The notes: generated by a model from the sequence alone, not told the origin. A stretch of DNA of 64,000 bases from Lotus japonicus (GCF_012489685.1 NC_080042.1:31191158-31255157); one strand, 5' to 3'. Positions 1 to 11,536 are shown, counted from the stretch's first letter. Made by a program: numbers and translations.

Positions 1-547
1 TAATAATTGTACATGTCATCTTGCCCCGTGGAAATCCTGACAATTATGCAAGATTGTTGGAGGATTGCTTCTAGTATCTCCTCTATGGAGTTCTGTCATG
101 TGAGACGTGAGGCTAATAGTGTAGCACATGTTTTAGCTTCTATTGCTTTTGATTTCCTTATAATGTGTGGTGGGATGATCCCCCTTAGAAGGTAGCTGAA
201 GCTTTGCCTCCTCTGCTGGTGCCGAGCTTTTGTCTTTGCCAGAGAGGTGAATGGTCTGTATGACGCTTCTACACCTTTAGAGGTATTAGCTCCTTTACCC
301 TCAGATGTAGGTTATTCTGGCAGGTACTTTACTAGAACTAAGAAGACGTGGCTACTCGAGGGAGAACTTAGAGTGATGTTCTCCTCTTAGCGTCCCAGTG
401 TCGATGTGGGTGCATATTTCCTAGCTTTTTGGAGCTTTCCAGCCTTTATAGATTTTTTTGTTTGGGACTTGTGGTTGTAGGCAATTTTTGGTGGGCTTTT
501 GTTTTCTACTAGTTGGAGACTTCGTGACCCTATTTTTGTTGGGTTTG
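1..547 (+). pseudogene. LINE 3'-end fragment with RNase H-like C-terminus
   Basis: Positions 7-195 translate to the C-terminal end of the plant LINE-associated RNase H-like domain (RVT_3 type). The motif FCHVRREANSVAHVLAS fits the family pattern 'F-x-x-V-x-R-x-x-N-x-x-A-H-x-L-A'. The upstream part lies outside the window. After the stop at about 195 there is T/G-rich 3'-untranslated sequence with no further ORF. The fragment is interrupted at 547 by the Tat element and resumes at about 16982, because the 5-bp GTTTG at 543-547 is repeated at 16977-16981. It is a decayed retroposon end, not a host gene. Confidence 0.6.
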
Positions 548-1343
548 TGTTGAACTAAGATTATTAACGCTACGATTCTCGACACCGGTGCCGGAAAGAT
601 GGTTTCTCGACAGACGGGACCATGGTGAGGCCTGAGACTCGTCAGGTAACATTCCCCAAAGTAAAGGGAGTAAGGGAAAATTCGACAAACTCAGCGAAGG
701 AAGCAGTTACCGAGTGATGGGTAGTTATCAGCACGTGCGTGTACCCACGATGCCATGAATGGCGACGGTAATCCACGACTCAAGACCGCCCACGTTGCAA
801 TTAGACGATTAAAATCACGTGCTCAAAACCTCCGGCTGAACGTGGGGCAAGGCGCCAAAATTCAAACCCATGAAGCCCGCGTACACTGAAGAACAACCGC
901 TAAGAACGTGGAGGAAGAGAGAACACTATAAATAGGAGAAGCATCATCAGAAAAGGGGTTCCAACTCAACTCTGAAAAATTCACTAAAAGGCTCTCATGT
1001 CCGCATCAATGAGACTCAAAGAGCAAGACGTGATGATGGAGGAGTACGTTGCAGGGCCAACTGCTTATTTTTCTTGCATTTAAGCCTGTTGTTTTGCTTG
1101 CTTGTTTCCCTGTCGAGATTCACTTCTCTTGTAGATTTCTCTTTACTGTGTTACGTTATGATCTTCATGTAATTAACCTGTGTTTAATAAAGTCCAGTTC
1201 CTTTTGAATCGTTCATCTTCGTCGAAGAATATCAACTCACACACAACACTTTGGCAAGACGTTTTCCCAAAAAGGGCCCCGATTTTAAACTTCCCTTTAG
1301 TCGAACTAAGAGGATATTTGTTTACTAAAAATCACCGTAAACA
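548..1343 (+). repeat. 5' LTR of Tat element
   Basis: This 796-bp direct repeat matches 16182-16976. It runs from TG to CA, and a TATAAATA box lies at 927-934. Transcription would start about 30 bp downstream, so U3 is about 400 bp. The small ORFs inside are chance frames present in both LTR copies. Confidence 0.95.
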
Positions 1344-1366
1344 AATTGGCACGCCCAGTGGGACCG
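1344..1366 (+). other. Putative primer-binding site of Tat element
   Basis: Immediately after the LTR CA terminus the sequence reads AATTGGCACGCCCAGTGGGA. The TGG three bases in is the expected complement of a tRNA CCA end. The priming tRNA cannot be named with certainty from sequence alone. Confidence 0.55.
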
Positions 1367-1466
1367 TTTTTGTGAAAACTAAGTTTTACAGAAGCGTTTT
1401 GTGTGTTCGGTTTATTGCATGCTATCTGGTAATTGTTACTTGCTTTGCTTGTGATTTACGTTTTAT

Positions 1467-4400
1467 ATGCACCTGAGAAGTGGTAAGACTGTAAGTATGG
1501 CAAGCAATCGAGGAAGAACCTCCCCCCAAGAGTCTAACGTGGGCAATCAGAGCAGCCCCGGGGGAAGTAGCGGTAACAATAATGAAGAAGTATCTACTGG
1601 GATGGGGCCTGGCACCACTATGCCAACCCAGAATGTGGTGATTTCTGCAGTTGCAGAAATGCCCGTGTCTACATCAGTGCAGGCACAAATTGTCCCAGCG
1701 GTGACAAGGGGAGTGGTAAACATGCCACCAACCTCATTTATGCAGAATGTTTCTTTGCCCGTAAGAGACATGCCTTTTGGTATGCCCGCATCTATGATGC
1801 AAGGCGTACAAGGCACCTATTCGACATTCTCCAAGAGTGTTCCCCCATTTAGTATACCCCCTTTTGGGGCAAATGGGACAATGTTGAACTTAGGAAGTCG
1901 AGTTAGCCCTCCTAGCCCTACCCCTGGGCCCAGTTCGCAAATTTATTTGTCCACAGGTATGAACTCTGGTTCACTTCAAGCCATTAGGCAGCAAGTGGAT
2001 GATAGCAACCGTGAGATGGTTAACATGCTATCTTGACAGATAGGTGAAATAATTAACCCCGTGCTCCAAAATAATAATGCCAATAATCAGCATTTAGCAC
2101 ATCAGATGGATCGTTTGGCTACAGCTCTGGGGGCAGCAGTCGAAATCCAACCGGCACCAGGGATTAATCAAATCCCATTGCCTAATCATGTCCCAGCCCC
2201 TATGCGCTATCAAGCGCCACAGCACCAAGACTTGGGGGCAAACCCTTTGTTTGGGGGAAATGAGGGAGTGCGACCGCCATTGCAAAATGTGTATATGGTG
2301 AACAGGGATGAGCACGCTGATGGTGTGCTAGAAAGAATGCGACAACAGAACGCTGGGGGCAACAAAATGTTGCTGCGGTAGTGGAACAATTGTTGAACCA
2401 ACATGGCTTCAACGTAGGTTTCGCAAATAGACCCCATTTTGTATCGGCCTTTACAGAAGAAGTTCTCGAATCTGAACTTCCTCGAGGTTGGAAGGTCCCC
2501 AAGTTCTCTGGGGACTCAGGAGAGTCTACTGTAGAGCACATAGCCAGGTACCAGATTGAAGCAGGGGACTTAGCCATCAATGAAAATTTGAAAATGAAGT
2601 ACTTCCCAAGTTCTTTAACTAAGAATGCGTTTACCTGGTTCACTACCCTCGCCCCAAGGTCAGTCCATACATGGGCCCAATTGGAAAGAATTTTCCATGA
2701 ACAATTCTTTAGGGGAGAGTGCAAGGTAAGTTTGAAGGATTTGGCTAGTGTCAAAAGGAAGACAGCAGAGTCCATTGATGATTATCTAAACAGGTTTAGG
2801 ATGCTTAAATCTCGATGTTTCACTCATGTCCCTGAACATGAGCTAGTTGTCTTAGCCGCTGGGGGTCTAGAGTATTCTATTAGAAAGAAAATTGATACTC
2901 AGTATATTCGAGATATGTTCCTACTCGCAGACAGAGTGATGCACATCGAATTACTAAAGGCTGAAAAGTCTGAAGAAAAGGCCAAGACCACTAAGTGGCC
3001 AAAAAAGGAAAAAGTAGCGTACATAGACACTGATCCAATGTGTCAAAATTCGTGTGTTTATCGAGAAGTCCCTGCAAACGTTGACATAAATGATGTCAAT
3101 CTGGTTGAGCTCCAGCCAGGCGATCCTTACGTTTGTAAAGCATTGAAACCATATGAAAACAAACTTGGGCAAGAAAGCCCCAAGAATACCACTCCTGCTG
3201 TGAAAACTTATACTTTTGATGTGACCAAATGTGATGCAATTTATGATATACTTGTGTCTGATGGTTTGCTTGTGGTCCCAAAAGACCAAAAGCTTCCTTC
3301 TCCTGAACAAAGGAAGGGGAAGAAATATTGTAAGTATCACAACTTTTTGGGTCATTGGACCTCACAGTGTGTTCGTTTCAGGGATCTTGTGCAGGGGGCA
3401 TTGGATTCAGGGAGACTCAAGTATGATGAGAAAGCTAAAGGCCAAATGAAGATTGATTCTGATCCGTTGCAGATGGCTGAGACCAACTATGTTGAACCTT
3501 TCCATATTTGCATGGTCGATATATCTGAAAAGCTAGATCTGGGTCTGACGCTCGGGGAGGCAAAGGAGAAAAACACTGCAGTCGAAGAACCAGAGATCGA
3601 GAAAGAGATGAGCCTGGATGAAGTTTACCCCAAGGCTGGAGAAACTCTTGTTGAATTTCTATCCCGGAGCAAAGATGGTGAGAAAGAAGTCATGTTGTGC
3701 CCTCGATGCAGCGCAGTCTTCGACAAGTCTGCAGCCAAAGCCTACCAAGATTCTGAAATGAAAAAACACTATCAAAAGAAAGCGCTTGTGTCTAGGAGGC
3801 TGAAGTATCCCCACGAGGAGTGGGTTGAGAGAGACCAGGAACTCGATGTCCATAAAGGCCAGAAGTTAACAGGCAAGGACAAGACTTACGTCCCTGATGC
3901 TGGATTACCAAAAAATCAATGGTTCAGGCCAGCACCTCCAAAGCCAAAACAACACCAAAAGTGGCAGAAAATCGACTTAGGCCAGGGATCTTCTTACATC
4001 AACAATTCTCGCGTGTCGCGAAGCTACTCCTATGGCTCCGGGAACTACTATGCTCCTGAGCAATTGACCAAAACTCAGTTTAGACGTTTCTTGAGGAAAA
4101 GGAAAGCTGAGAGGGAAAGAGGTGGCAAGTTTCGTTCACTATGGGACATAAAACCAGAAAACAATCCTAGCAATGAACCTAGCGTGGCGTCAATTATCAA
4201 TCAGCTTGACCACGCCATTAAACAGGGAACAACCGCGCCACCAAACCCAGCCAAGGAAAAGGGGAAAGATGCTGCTGAAGATGAGGATGAAGACATGCTC
4301 GAAGATTTCGACGACAGTGATGGAGAAGACCTCAACATCATTTGCATAGTGTCTATCTTACCTGCAGAATTCGATAGAATCTCAGAGGTTACTGAAAGCG

Positions 4401-4726
4401 AGGAAGACTACTATGTCGAGGAAGAGCCAAATGGTAACCCTTTGTGTTATTATGTGATGCAAAAAGGGTCTGTCGAGGATGAGAGAGCTATTTTCCAGAG
4501 GCCAACCGAACAGATGAAGAGCCATTTGAAACCACTATTTGTTTGGGCTAAAGTCGAGGAGAAAGGAGTTAACAAAGTCCTTGTCGACGGAGGAGCTGCG
4601 ATCAATCTGATGCCTAGGTTTATGCTCAAGAAGTTGGGCAAAACTGAAGCGGACCTAATCCCCCATGATATGATACTTTCTGATTATGAAGGAAAAACGG
4701 GTTCTTCCCTGGGGCAATCATGCTGA
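1467..4726 (+). pseudogene. gag: gag (with start of protease), Tat element, disrupted
   Basis: Gag polyprotein, which packages retrotransposon RNA into virus-like particles. The N-terminal part (1467-2380) is rich in Gly, Ser, Pro, Asn and Gln and low in complexity. The retrotransposon gag core lies at about 2500-2990 (motif NAFTWFTTLAP, then WAQLERIFHEQFF and ESIDDYLNRFRMLKSRC). A CxxH...H...C zinc-binding-like motif (CKYHNFLGHWTSQC) lies near 3330-3373. The 3' end carries the aspartic protease active site, VLVDGGAAINLMP, near 4580, with DGG in place of the usual DSG/DTG. Breaks: an in-frame TGA at 2034-2036, a one-base frameshift near 2350-2380, and loss of frame at about 4720 inside protease. 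Confidence 0.85.
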
Positions 4727-5088
4727 ATATAACCGTAGGAACGGTGGCCCGCTCCACGTTGTTCATTGTGGTCCCTTCAAAGGCCAATTACAACTTTCTG
4801 TTGGGAAGAGAATGGATTCATGGCGTGGGGGCAGTACCCTCAACTTTGCACCAACGTATATCCATTTGGAAATCGGACGGGGTCGTCGAAAATGTACAAG
4901 CGGATCAAAGCTACTATTTAGCAGAGACAGGCTACGTTGGCAAGAAGAATTTCGAGAAGAGCTTAGCCACAATTGCTCCTTTGGACACGGTAGCCAATCA
5001 ATATTTCAATCCATACTCAGAGTACTCAGTGACATTGGATCCCATCCGAGGACTGAACCTCAATGAAGCTGCAAACCTGATGCCATGA
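4720..5088 (+). pseudogene. Protease C-terminal part, out of frame with gag
   Basis: This ORF continues the retropepsin fold after the frameshift at about 4720. It shows the conserved YNFLLGREWIH segment, equivalent to the 'Y-N-x-I-L-G-R-x-W-L' motif that follows the protease in Tat and Athila polyproteins. It ends at a TGA about 15 bases before the pol ORF starts. Another frame across 5085-5150 (reading WHIDEEKDATTEWQ) looks like the original link to pol, so a second shift lies here. In an intact relative gag, protease and pol should form one frame or a planned shift. Confidence 0.7.
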
Positions 5089-5103
5089 GCGGATGGCACA
5101 TCG

Positions 5104-8100
5104 ATGAAGAGAAAGATGCCACTACTGAGTGGCAAAACAATGGTAAAGATGATTAATTCGAGAATAGCTCGAATTTCGGCTTACGCAGCCGAAAATAGAG
5201 TAAGAACGGCCTTAGAGGCCGCAAGAGTGGCCAAAGAAATGGTTATTGATGAAGTTACTAATGTCTCAATTCTGCCCGTCGAAACGACACTTCAGGATGA
5301 GGCAACAACAAAAAGGGATAACACACGCTTGGAAGAAGACGAGCAGGGCGTCGAAGAATTCGAAGATCTCCGCAATTTGAGGCTAGATTGCATCTATGAT
5401 GGTAGCCCATTGGGTTTCGAGAAGCCAATGATCGACGTTTCCAAGAAAATGGAAGCACAGGATCCTTTGGAAGAAGTGGACTTGGGTGATGGCTCAGAGA
5501 AGAAACCAACATACATCAGCGCTCTTATTGACCCGGAGCTAAAGGATAGAATGGTGAAATTACTCAAAGAGTTTAAAGATTGTTTCGCTTGGGATTATGA
5601 TGAAATGCCAGGACTTAGTCGAGAACTGGTAGAATTGCAGTTACCCATCAAGAAAGACAAAAAACCAGTCAAGCAATTACCCAGGAGGTTTCATCCAGAT
5701 GTGTTGGTAAAAATCAAGGGAGAAATCGAAAGGCTTCTTAAGTGCAAATTCATCAGAACAACTCGATACGTGGATTGGTTAGCCAACGTGGTCCCAGTAA
5801 TCAAGAAGAATGGGAAGATGAGAGTTTGCATTGACTTTCGAGATCTAAATGCTGCCACCCCAAAAGATGAATATCACATGCCCATTGCCGAGATGATGGT
5901 GGATGCAGCTGCTGGTCACGAATACTTAAGCTTGTTGGATGGTTATTCGGGCTACAACCAAATCTTCATAGCAGAAGAAGATGTATCGAGGACAGCTTTT
6001 CGATATCCTGGTGCCTTAGGGACATATGAGTGGGTGGTCATACCATTTGGGTTGAAAAACGCTGGCGCGACCTACCAAAGGGTAATGAATACCATTTTTC
6101 ATGATTTTATTGAAACTTTCATGCAGGTTTACATCGATGATATCGTGGTGAAATCCCTATCAAGGGATGACCATTTGTTGCATCTGAGAAAATACGGCTT
6201 GAAAATGAACCCCCTTAAATGTGCCTTTGGTGTCATTGCAGGTGATTTTTTAGGTTTTGTGGTGCATAAAAAGGGCATCGAGATCAACAAAAACAAAGCC
6301 AAAACCATTCTCGATACAAGTCCACCAACCAGCAAGAAGCAACTGCAATCGTTACTGGGGAAGATTAACTTCTTGAGGAGATTCATTACCAACCTCAGCG
6401 AGAAGACTAAGTCATTTTCTTCACTTCTTCGACTTAAGAAAGAAGACGTATTCCGATGGGAAACAGAGCACCAAAAGGCTTTTGATGAACTTAAAAAGTA
6501 CCTGTCCAACCCGCCCGTAATGGCACCACCCATAGGAGGGAGACCAATGAAGTTTTATGTCTCTGCCATAGATGAAACCATTGGAAGCATGCTGGCTCAA
6601 GAAGGTGAAGATGGCAACGAAAGAGCCATATTCTACTTAAGTAGGGTGTTGAATGATGCAGAAACTCGATACACCATGATCGAGAAATTGTGCTTATGCT
6701 TGTACTTCTCTTGTGTAAAGTTGAAATATTATATAAAGCCAATTGATGTAATGGTTTTTTCTCATTATGATATAATAAAGCACATGTTATCCAAACCGAT
6801 CTTGCATAGTCGAATCGGCAAATGGGCCTTGGCCCTAACCGAATATTCACTAACTTATGCCTCGTTGAAAGCAATTAAAGGGCAAGCAGTTGCCGATTTC
6901 TTGGCGGATCATACCCTGCCTAAAGAGATCATAACTTACGTAAGCATCCAGCCTTGGAAGCTATTTTTCGACGGTTCCAGCCATAAAAATGGAACCAGAA
7001 TTGGAATGTTCATAGTGTCCCCAGGGGGCATCCCCACTAAATTCAGATTTAGGATCAAGGGTAATTGCTCGAATAATGAGGCTGAGTATGAGGCGTTGAC
7101 ATCAGGCCTCGAGATCTTGATAGCCCTTGGGGCAAAGAACGTTGTCGTAAAAGGAGATTCTGAGTTGGTGATAAAGCAACTTACCAAAGAATACAAATGT
7201 GTTAGTGAGAATTTAGCTAGATATTACGTGAAAGCGAATAGTTTGTTGGCTAAATTCGACGAGGCCGGAATAAGTCACGTTCCCATAATAGATAACCAAG
7301 AAGCCAATGAATTGGCGCAGATCGCATCAGGGTACATGGTTGATAAATTTAGGCCGAAGGAACTCATTGAAGTCAAAGAAAAATTAAATCCCTCTGACCT
7401 CGACATCTTGGTCATTAACAATATGGCACCTAGTGATTGGAGAAAGCCAATTGTTGAGTATTTACAAAACCCTGTGGGCACCACTGATAGAAAGACAAAG
7501 TACAGGGCTATGAATTATGTCATCATGGGAAATGAGCTATTCAAGAAAAATGTCGACGGAACACTACTGAAGTGTTTAAGCGAAGATGAAGCGTTCATAG
7601 CAACCTCGGCTGTTCACGATGGATTATGTGGTTCCCATCAGGCAGGAATCAAGATGAAGTGGATTCTATTTCGACAAGGGATGTATTGGTCTACTATCAT
7701 GAGGGATTGCATGGAATATGCAAAGGGATGCCAAGATTGCCAGAGACATGCAGGGATACTGCATGTGCCAGCAAGTGAACTTCATTCAATCATCAAACCT
7801 TGGCCATTCAGGGGGTGGGCATTAGATCTAATTGGTGAGATTAACCCATCTTCGTCTAGGCAGCACAAATATATAACAGTGGCCATAGACTACTTTACCA
7901 AGTGGGTAGAGGCAATTCCTCTACAAAACGTTACCCAAGACACGGTGATCGATTTCATTCAGAATCACATAGTATACCGTTTCGGGTTACCTGAATCACT
8001 CACTACAGACCAAGGCACAGTATTTGTAGGTCAAAAAGTAGCATCATTCGCGGAATCTTGGGGTATAAAGCTTCTGACCTCAACTCCTTATTACGCTCAG

Positions 8101-8700
8101 GCGAATGGCCAGGTAGAAGCGGCCAACAAAACGCTAATCACCTTAATTAAGAAACATGTTGGTCGAAAACCTAAGAGTTGGCATCAAACTTTGGGCCAAG
8201 TGCTTTGGGCTTACAGGAATTCACCTAAAGAAGCTATCGGGGCAACACCATTTCGACTAGCGTATGGCCAAGAAGCGGTGCTACCAGCAGAAGTGTATTT
8301 GCAGTCATGTAGAATCCAAAGGCAAGAGGAAATTCCAAGTGAAGACTATTGGAATATGATGCTTGATGGGTTGGTCAATCTCGACGAAGAAAGATTATTG
8401 GCATTGGATACCCTAACCAGGCAAAAGGACCGCATTGCTAGAGCTTACAATAAAAAGGTTAGAGTTAAATCTTTTATGCCCGGCGATTACGTGTGGAAGG
8501 TTATTCTACCGGTTGATAAAAAAGACAAACGTTATGGAAAATGGGCTCCAAACTGGGAAGCCCCTTTCAAAATCGAGACAGTGCTTTCCGGCAACGCTTA
8601 TTCGATTAGAGAGTTAGGGGATAAAACTCGACAAATGACAATAAATGGCAAGTACTTAAAAGCGTATAAGCCAATGTTGCATGAAATAAACATCGAATAA
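5104..8700 (+). CDS. pol: Pol: reverse transcriptase, RNase H, archaeal-type RNase H, integrase
   Basis: A 1198-aa ORF for copying element RNA into DNA and integrating it. RT: RVCIDFRDLNAATPKDEYHMP, then LSLLDGYSGYNQI, active site YIDD at about residue 343. First RNase H from about 480. A second RNase H starts at about 620 with FFDGSSHKNG and NNEAEYEAL, then GDSELVIKQL. Integrase zinc finger at about 835-880 (H...H...CQDCQRH). The catalytic triad fits D908, D969 and about E1005 (GQVEAANK). No chromodomain is visible after the C-terminal GPY/F-like region. The stretch DDHLLHLRKYGLKMNPLKC seems about eight residues short of related RTs, which suggests an in-frame deletion. The annotated ATG is only the first in this frame; the natural protein is released from a polyprotein. 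Confidence 0.9.
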   Translation: MKRKMPLLSGKTMVKMINSRIARISAYAAENRVRTALEAARVAKEMVIDEVTNVSILPVETTLQDEATTKRDNTRLEEDEQGVEEFEDLRNLRLDCIYDGSPLGFEKPMIDVSKKMEAQDPLEEVDLGDGSEKKPTYISALIDPELKDRMVKLLKEFKDCFAWDYDEMPGLSRELVELQLPIKKDKKPVKQLPRRFHPDVLVKIKGEIERLLKCKFIRTTRYVDWLANVVPVIKKNGKMRVCIDFRDLNAATPKDEYHMPIAEMMVDAAAGHEYLSLLDGYSGYNQIFIAEEDVSRTAFRYPGALGTYEWVVIPFGLKNAGATYQRVMNTIFHDFIETFMQVYIDDIVVKSLSRDDHLLHLRKYGLKMNPLKCAFGVIAGDFLGFVVHKKGIEINKNKAKTILDTSPPTSKKQLQSLLGKINFLRRFITNLSEKTKSFSSLLRLKKEDVFRWETEHQKAFDELKKYLSNPPVMAPPIGGRPMKFYVSAIDETIGSMLAQEGEDGNERAIFYLSRVLNDAETRYTMIEKLCLCLYFSCVKLKYYIKPIDVMVFSHYDIIKHMLSKPILHSRIGKWALALTEYSLTYASLKAIKGQAVADFLADHTLPKEIITYVSIQPWKLFFDGSSHKNGTRIGMFIVSPGGIPTKFRFRIKGNCSNNEAEYEALTSGLEILIALGAKNVVVKGDSELVIKQLTKEYKCVSENLARYYVKANSLLAKFDEAGISHVPIIDNQEANELAQIASGYMVDKFRPKELIEVKEKLNPSDLDILVINNMAPSDWRKPIVEYLQNPVGTTDRKTKYRAMNYVIMGNELFKKNVDGTLLKCLSEDEAFIATSAVHDGLCGSHQAGIKMKWILFRQGMYWSTIMRDCMEYAKGCQDCQRHAGILHVPASELHSIIKPWPFRGWALDLIGEINPSSSRQHKYITVAIDYFTKWVEAIPLQNVTQDTVIDFIQNHIVYRFGLPESLTTDQGTVFVGQKVASFAESWGIKLLTSTPYYAQANGQVEAANKTLITLIKKHVGRKPKSWHQTLGQVLWAYRNSPKEAIGATPFRLAYGQEAVLPAEVYLQSCRIQRQEEIPSEDYWNMMLDGLVNLDEERLLALDTLTRQKDRIARAYNKKVRVKSFMPGDYVWKVILPVDKKDKRYGKWAPNWEAPFKIETVLSGNAYSIRELGDKTRQMTINGKYLKAYKPMLHEINIE

Positions 8701-8776
8701 GGAAAATGAGAAAGAGATTGCCAAAATCGAGTGTTTTATTAATTAAAGTGAAACATTACAAATATGGCAAAAAACT

Positions 8777-9262
8777 CTAAAATGGAGGGTTGTCCCTATA
8801 ACTATTATATCTAGCCCTTAGAGGCTCCATGCGTCTCAGTACATCTTCTTGCCGGGCTTCCAGTCGCGATTTCTCTTGTCGAAGTTCCAGTTCCTCACGA
8901 GCAGTGGTGGAAAGCTTGTCAACCAAGACTTTCAGAGCTCCCACACTCTCCTCAGGATCCACTTGATTCAGAGCAGCCCTCAACTCGTCGAACTCCTCCA
9001 TTTTCTCAGTGATTTGGTATTCAGCAAAGAACACTTGAGCGGAGAAGTCCCGGTGCTCTTCATACAGAGGCATTGCCTCATTCAGGAGCCCCAGGAACTC
9101 CTGAAGAGGAGTTCTCACGGAAACAATGATGTTCCGATGCAGAAGTTGGTTAATGAGCCCTGCAAGCTCTTCAGCCAGGGGAAGAAAGGAATATAGTTCC
9201 CAGAACAAATCTTGATCAAAAGCCAAGCTCCGGATTTGGTTGAGAAGACGACGACTGGCCAT
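8777..9262 (-). CDS. Antisense 161-aa coiled-coil ORF in Tat element
   Basis: The ORF is intact on the strand opposite to pol and converges tail-to-tail with it, 76 bp apart. It starts MASRRLLNQIRSLAF. The second half (residues about 95-150) is a charged Glu/Arg/Leu helix likely to form a coiled coil (ELELRQEKSRLEARQEDVLRRM). I recognise no known domain. A TATAAATA box on the same strand at 9349-9356, 87 bp before the ATG, supports a real transcription unit. It may be a duplicated or separate descendant of the coiled-coil tail of the neighbouring antisense gene, or an element-specific accessory protein. Function unknown. Confidence 0.6.
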   Translation of the reverse strand: MASRRLLNQIRSLAFDQDLFWELYSFLPLAEELAGLINQLLHRNIIVSVRTPLQEFLGLLNEAMPLYEEHRDFSAQVFFAEYQITEKMEEFDELRAALNQVDPEESVGALKVLVDKLSTTAREELELRQEKSRLEARQEDVLRRMEPLRARYNSYRDNPPF

Positions 9263-9348
9263 GATTAAAGGAGTTAGGAAAACCCTGGAAGAGTTACAGT
9301 GATAAGGAGTTTGAAGAAGTTACTGAAGAAAAGTAATAAGAAACGCTC

Positions 9349-9356
9349 TATTTATA
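9349..9356 (-). promoter_or_regulatory. TATA box for antisense 161-aa ORF
   Basis: The minus strand reads ACTATAAATAGAGC here, a canonical plant TATA context, 87 bp upstream of the ATG at 9262. It lies inside the element, far from both LTRs. Confidence 0.55.
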
Positions 9357-9763
9357 GTGCTCGTAACAGAGGGTTGCATTAATTAATGGCAATCAGTTGC
9401 CAACTCTTCACCTTATGGTTATAGGCCACGTAGGCCACCACTACCATCGTAAATAGCTTTGGTCTTTCAAGAAAACGTGGTAAAAGACTGCAATAAATTG
9501 GCCTATTTCCCAAAAATCAAGCGATGACGGCATAAATAATGCGTTCAAGTTTGAACGGTGCAACAATAATAGGCAGTCGTTGAGGAGTAAAAGCATAAAT
9601 GTATTGTAGAAAAACGAAGATGCTTGGCAAATTAATGGTTGGATTAAATAGCCCAAAAGTCAAGTGCCAAAGGCGTTGTCGAAATAAGTACAGGAAATTT
9701 GGCATCAAAAGCCATGATCAAAACAATGTCATCATTACAAACCGATAAATGAAAAGAGGAATC

Positions 9764-11473
9764 CTAGAGCTGAGATTTGAAAGAATCCAAGCGGTCAGCA
9801 AAAGTGGCAATTTTGGCTTCGAGATCCCTCTTGACAGCCTGATCAACCTCTAAGTCCTTGATAACCTCCTTCGTCGAGACGATCAGAGCCTTGGTTTCCT
9901 TAGTGAGCGCATCTAGTTGAGTCTTCACAGCAGGGCCTTCCTCGACCAAATCAGCCGTTTCTTCTCCAACTTTGTAATCTCTCGACGCAGCTCCTCAAGT
10001 TTAGTGTCGACATCAGATATGTCATCTGCAATTAAAACCTTCCTGGCAGTGAATCTCTTGAAGTCCTCTTTCATCGCTGCAATCTGAGCTTTACCAGAAG
10101 AGACTTTGGCTTCCTTGAGGCTAACAGCTTGGCCCATGTCCTTGGCTTGATGGAAAGTGGCTAAGGCATCCATCAAAAAGGATTGAAGGTTGGCCAAAGC
10201 GGTCTGGCGAGAATCAAGCTTTTGACCAAGCAGGAAGACGAGCAATTCCTTAGCAGTATGACTCGTTTGAGAATCAGCTCGAATCTGGTCGAGGAATCCA
10301 CTGTCGAAGACAATAGCCTTCAGCCGACCCAGGCTCTCCTCAATTTGCTGGAGATTGGCAATTTCACTGGATTGAGCAGTCTTAGCAGTAACATCAGCTT
10401 GACGAGGCGGAGAATCCCATTCCAAAGTGTCATCGAGAAAGCCATCTAAGGCCACTAGTGGGTCTTCCTCAAATAAGGTGTCAAGCTTCTCGCTAGACAC
10501 ACGAGATGAAGAACCGCCCTTGGCTTGAGGTGAAAGCTGCACAATAGCAGTCGTCGACTTTGGAGGAGGCATGGGGCTAGCATCCTTGTCAGGTTGCACT
10601 CTCGAACGCGAATCATCGGCTGGCAACAGGATCTCGACCTGAGGAGTCTCTTCTTCATGAATAGGAGAAGTTGCACCTTGAGTTTCCTACGAGAGAAAAT
10701 CAGAAAAGTAAGCCTTGGCCTCTTTAGTGGCCTCTTTAGTAAAATAGGATGCACATCCAAGGAGCCGCCAGAACGTGGAAAAGTTATGGGGACGAATGAT
10801 TACCTGACGAGTAGACCCTTTGGAAGGGCTGGAGTTGGTGGAGCTCTTGGAATGGTGAGGGGACTTGTGACCAGATTTTCTCCTAGTCTTCTTTCTCCCC
10901 TCAGCTGTCGAAGTCTTTTTGACTGAAGACGCAGCCTTAGGGGGCTTCTCGACGCCCCCAGTTTTGGATTTTGCAGGGCTGGGAGCTGGAGAATTTTCAC
11001 GGGATGGAAGATTGGAAGTGGAATGCTCGTGGACATCAGCCTGAGAAAAAGGCAAAACTCGATCTGATTGAGAAGTCACAAACTAAAATGCCGCAAAGTA
11101 TTCTTGAAAATAAGAAACATACCTGAATAGCAGCGTTGCCACCACCTTCCTTGCCATCGATTTCAGGCTGAGCATCAGACACCAATGGAGAAGCCTTGCT
11201 TGTTGTGGAAGCACCGGCCCCCTTGGCCTTCTTCTGGCCAACTGAAGCAGTAGGCTTAGCTTTCCTTTTTCGACCCTGCAGAAGAAAATATTAGTCAATA
11301 TTTCAAAGAAGTTAAAAGGAAAGGGAAAAGCCGAAAGGAAAATACCTTGAGTTTGTCAGCAAGGCTGACATTATCGTCCTCATCATCATCATCCTCAATC
11401 TCGACCGGCTTGTCCTTAGAGGAGTGGGCCATCGGGGAAATAACTTGAGGAGCCGGTTGGGTAATGACTTCAG
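9764..11473 (-). other. Exons 2-5: acidic/basic linker and coiled coil
   Basis: Exon 2 (11473-11346) encodes a Pro/Gln stretch and an Asp/Glu run. Exon 3 (11275-11123) starts GRKRKAKPTAS, a likely nuclear localisation signal. Exon 4 (11082-10804) is Ser/Lys-rich with KKTRRKSGHKSPHH. Exon 5 (10686-9764) encodes a long coiled coil (SLKEAKVSSGKAQIAAMKED, then VDTKLEELRREITKLEKK). Near 9963 one base is lost or gained, and the frame continues as ADLVEEGPAVKTQLDAL to the stop at 9764. Intron boundaries are GT-AG throughout. Confidence 0.75.
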
Positions 11474-11536
11474 CTGCAAATGGAGAGAGAAGTTAAGAGG
11501 CAAAACGGCAAAGTCAAGGCCAAGTCGAAATATTAC

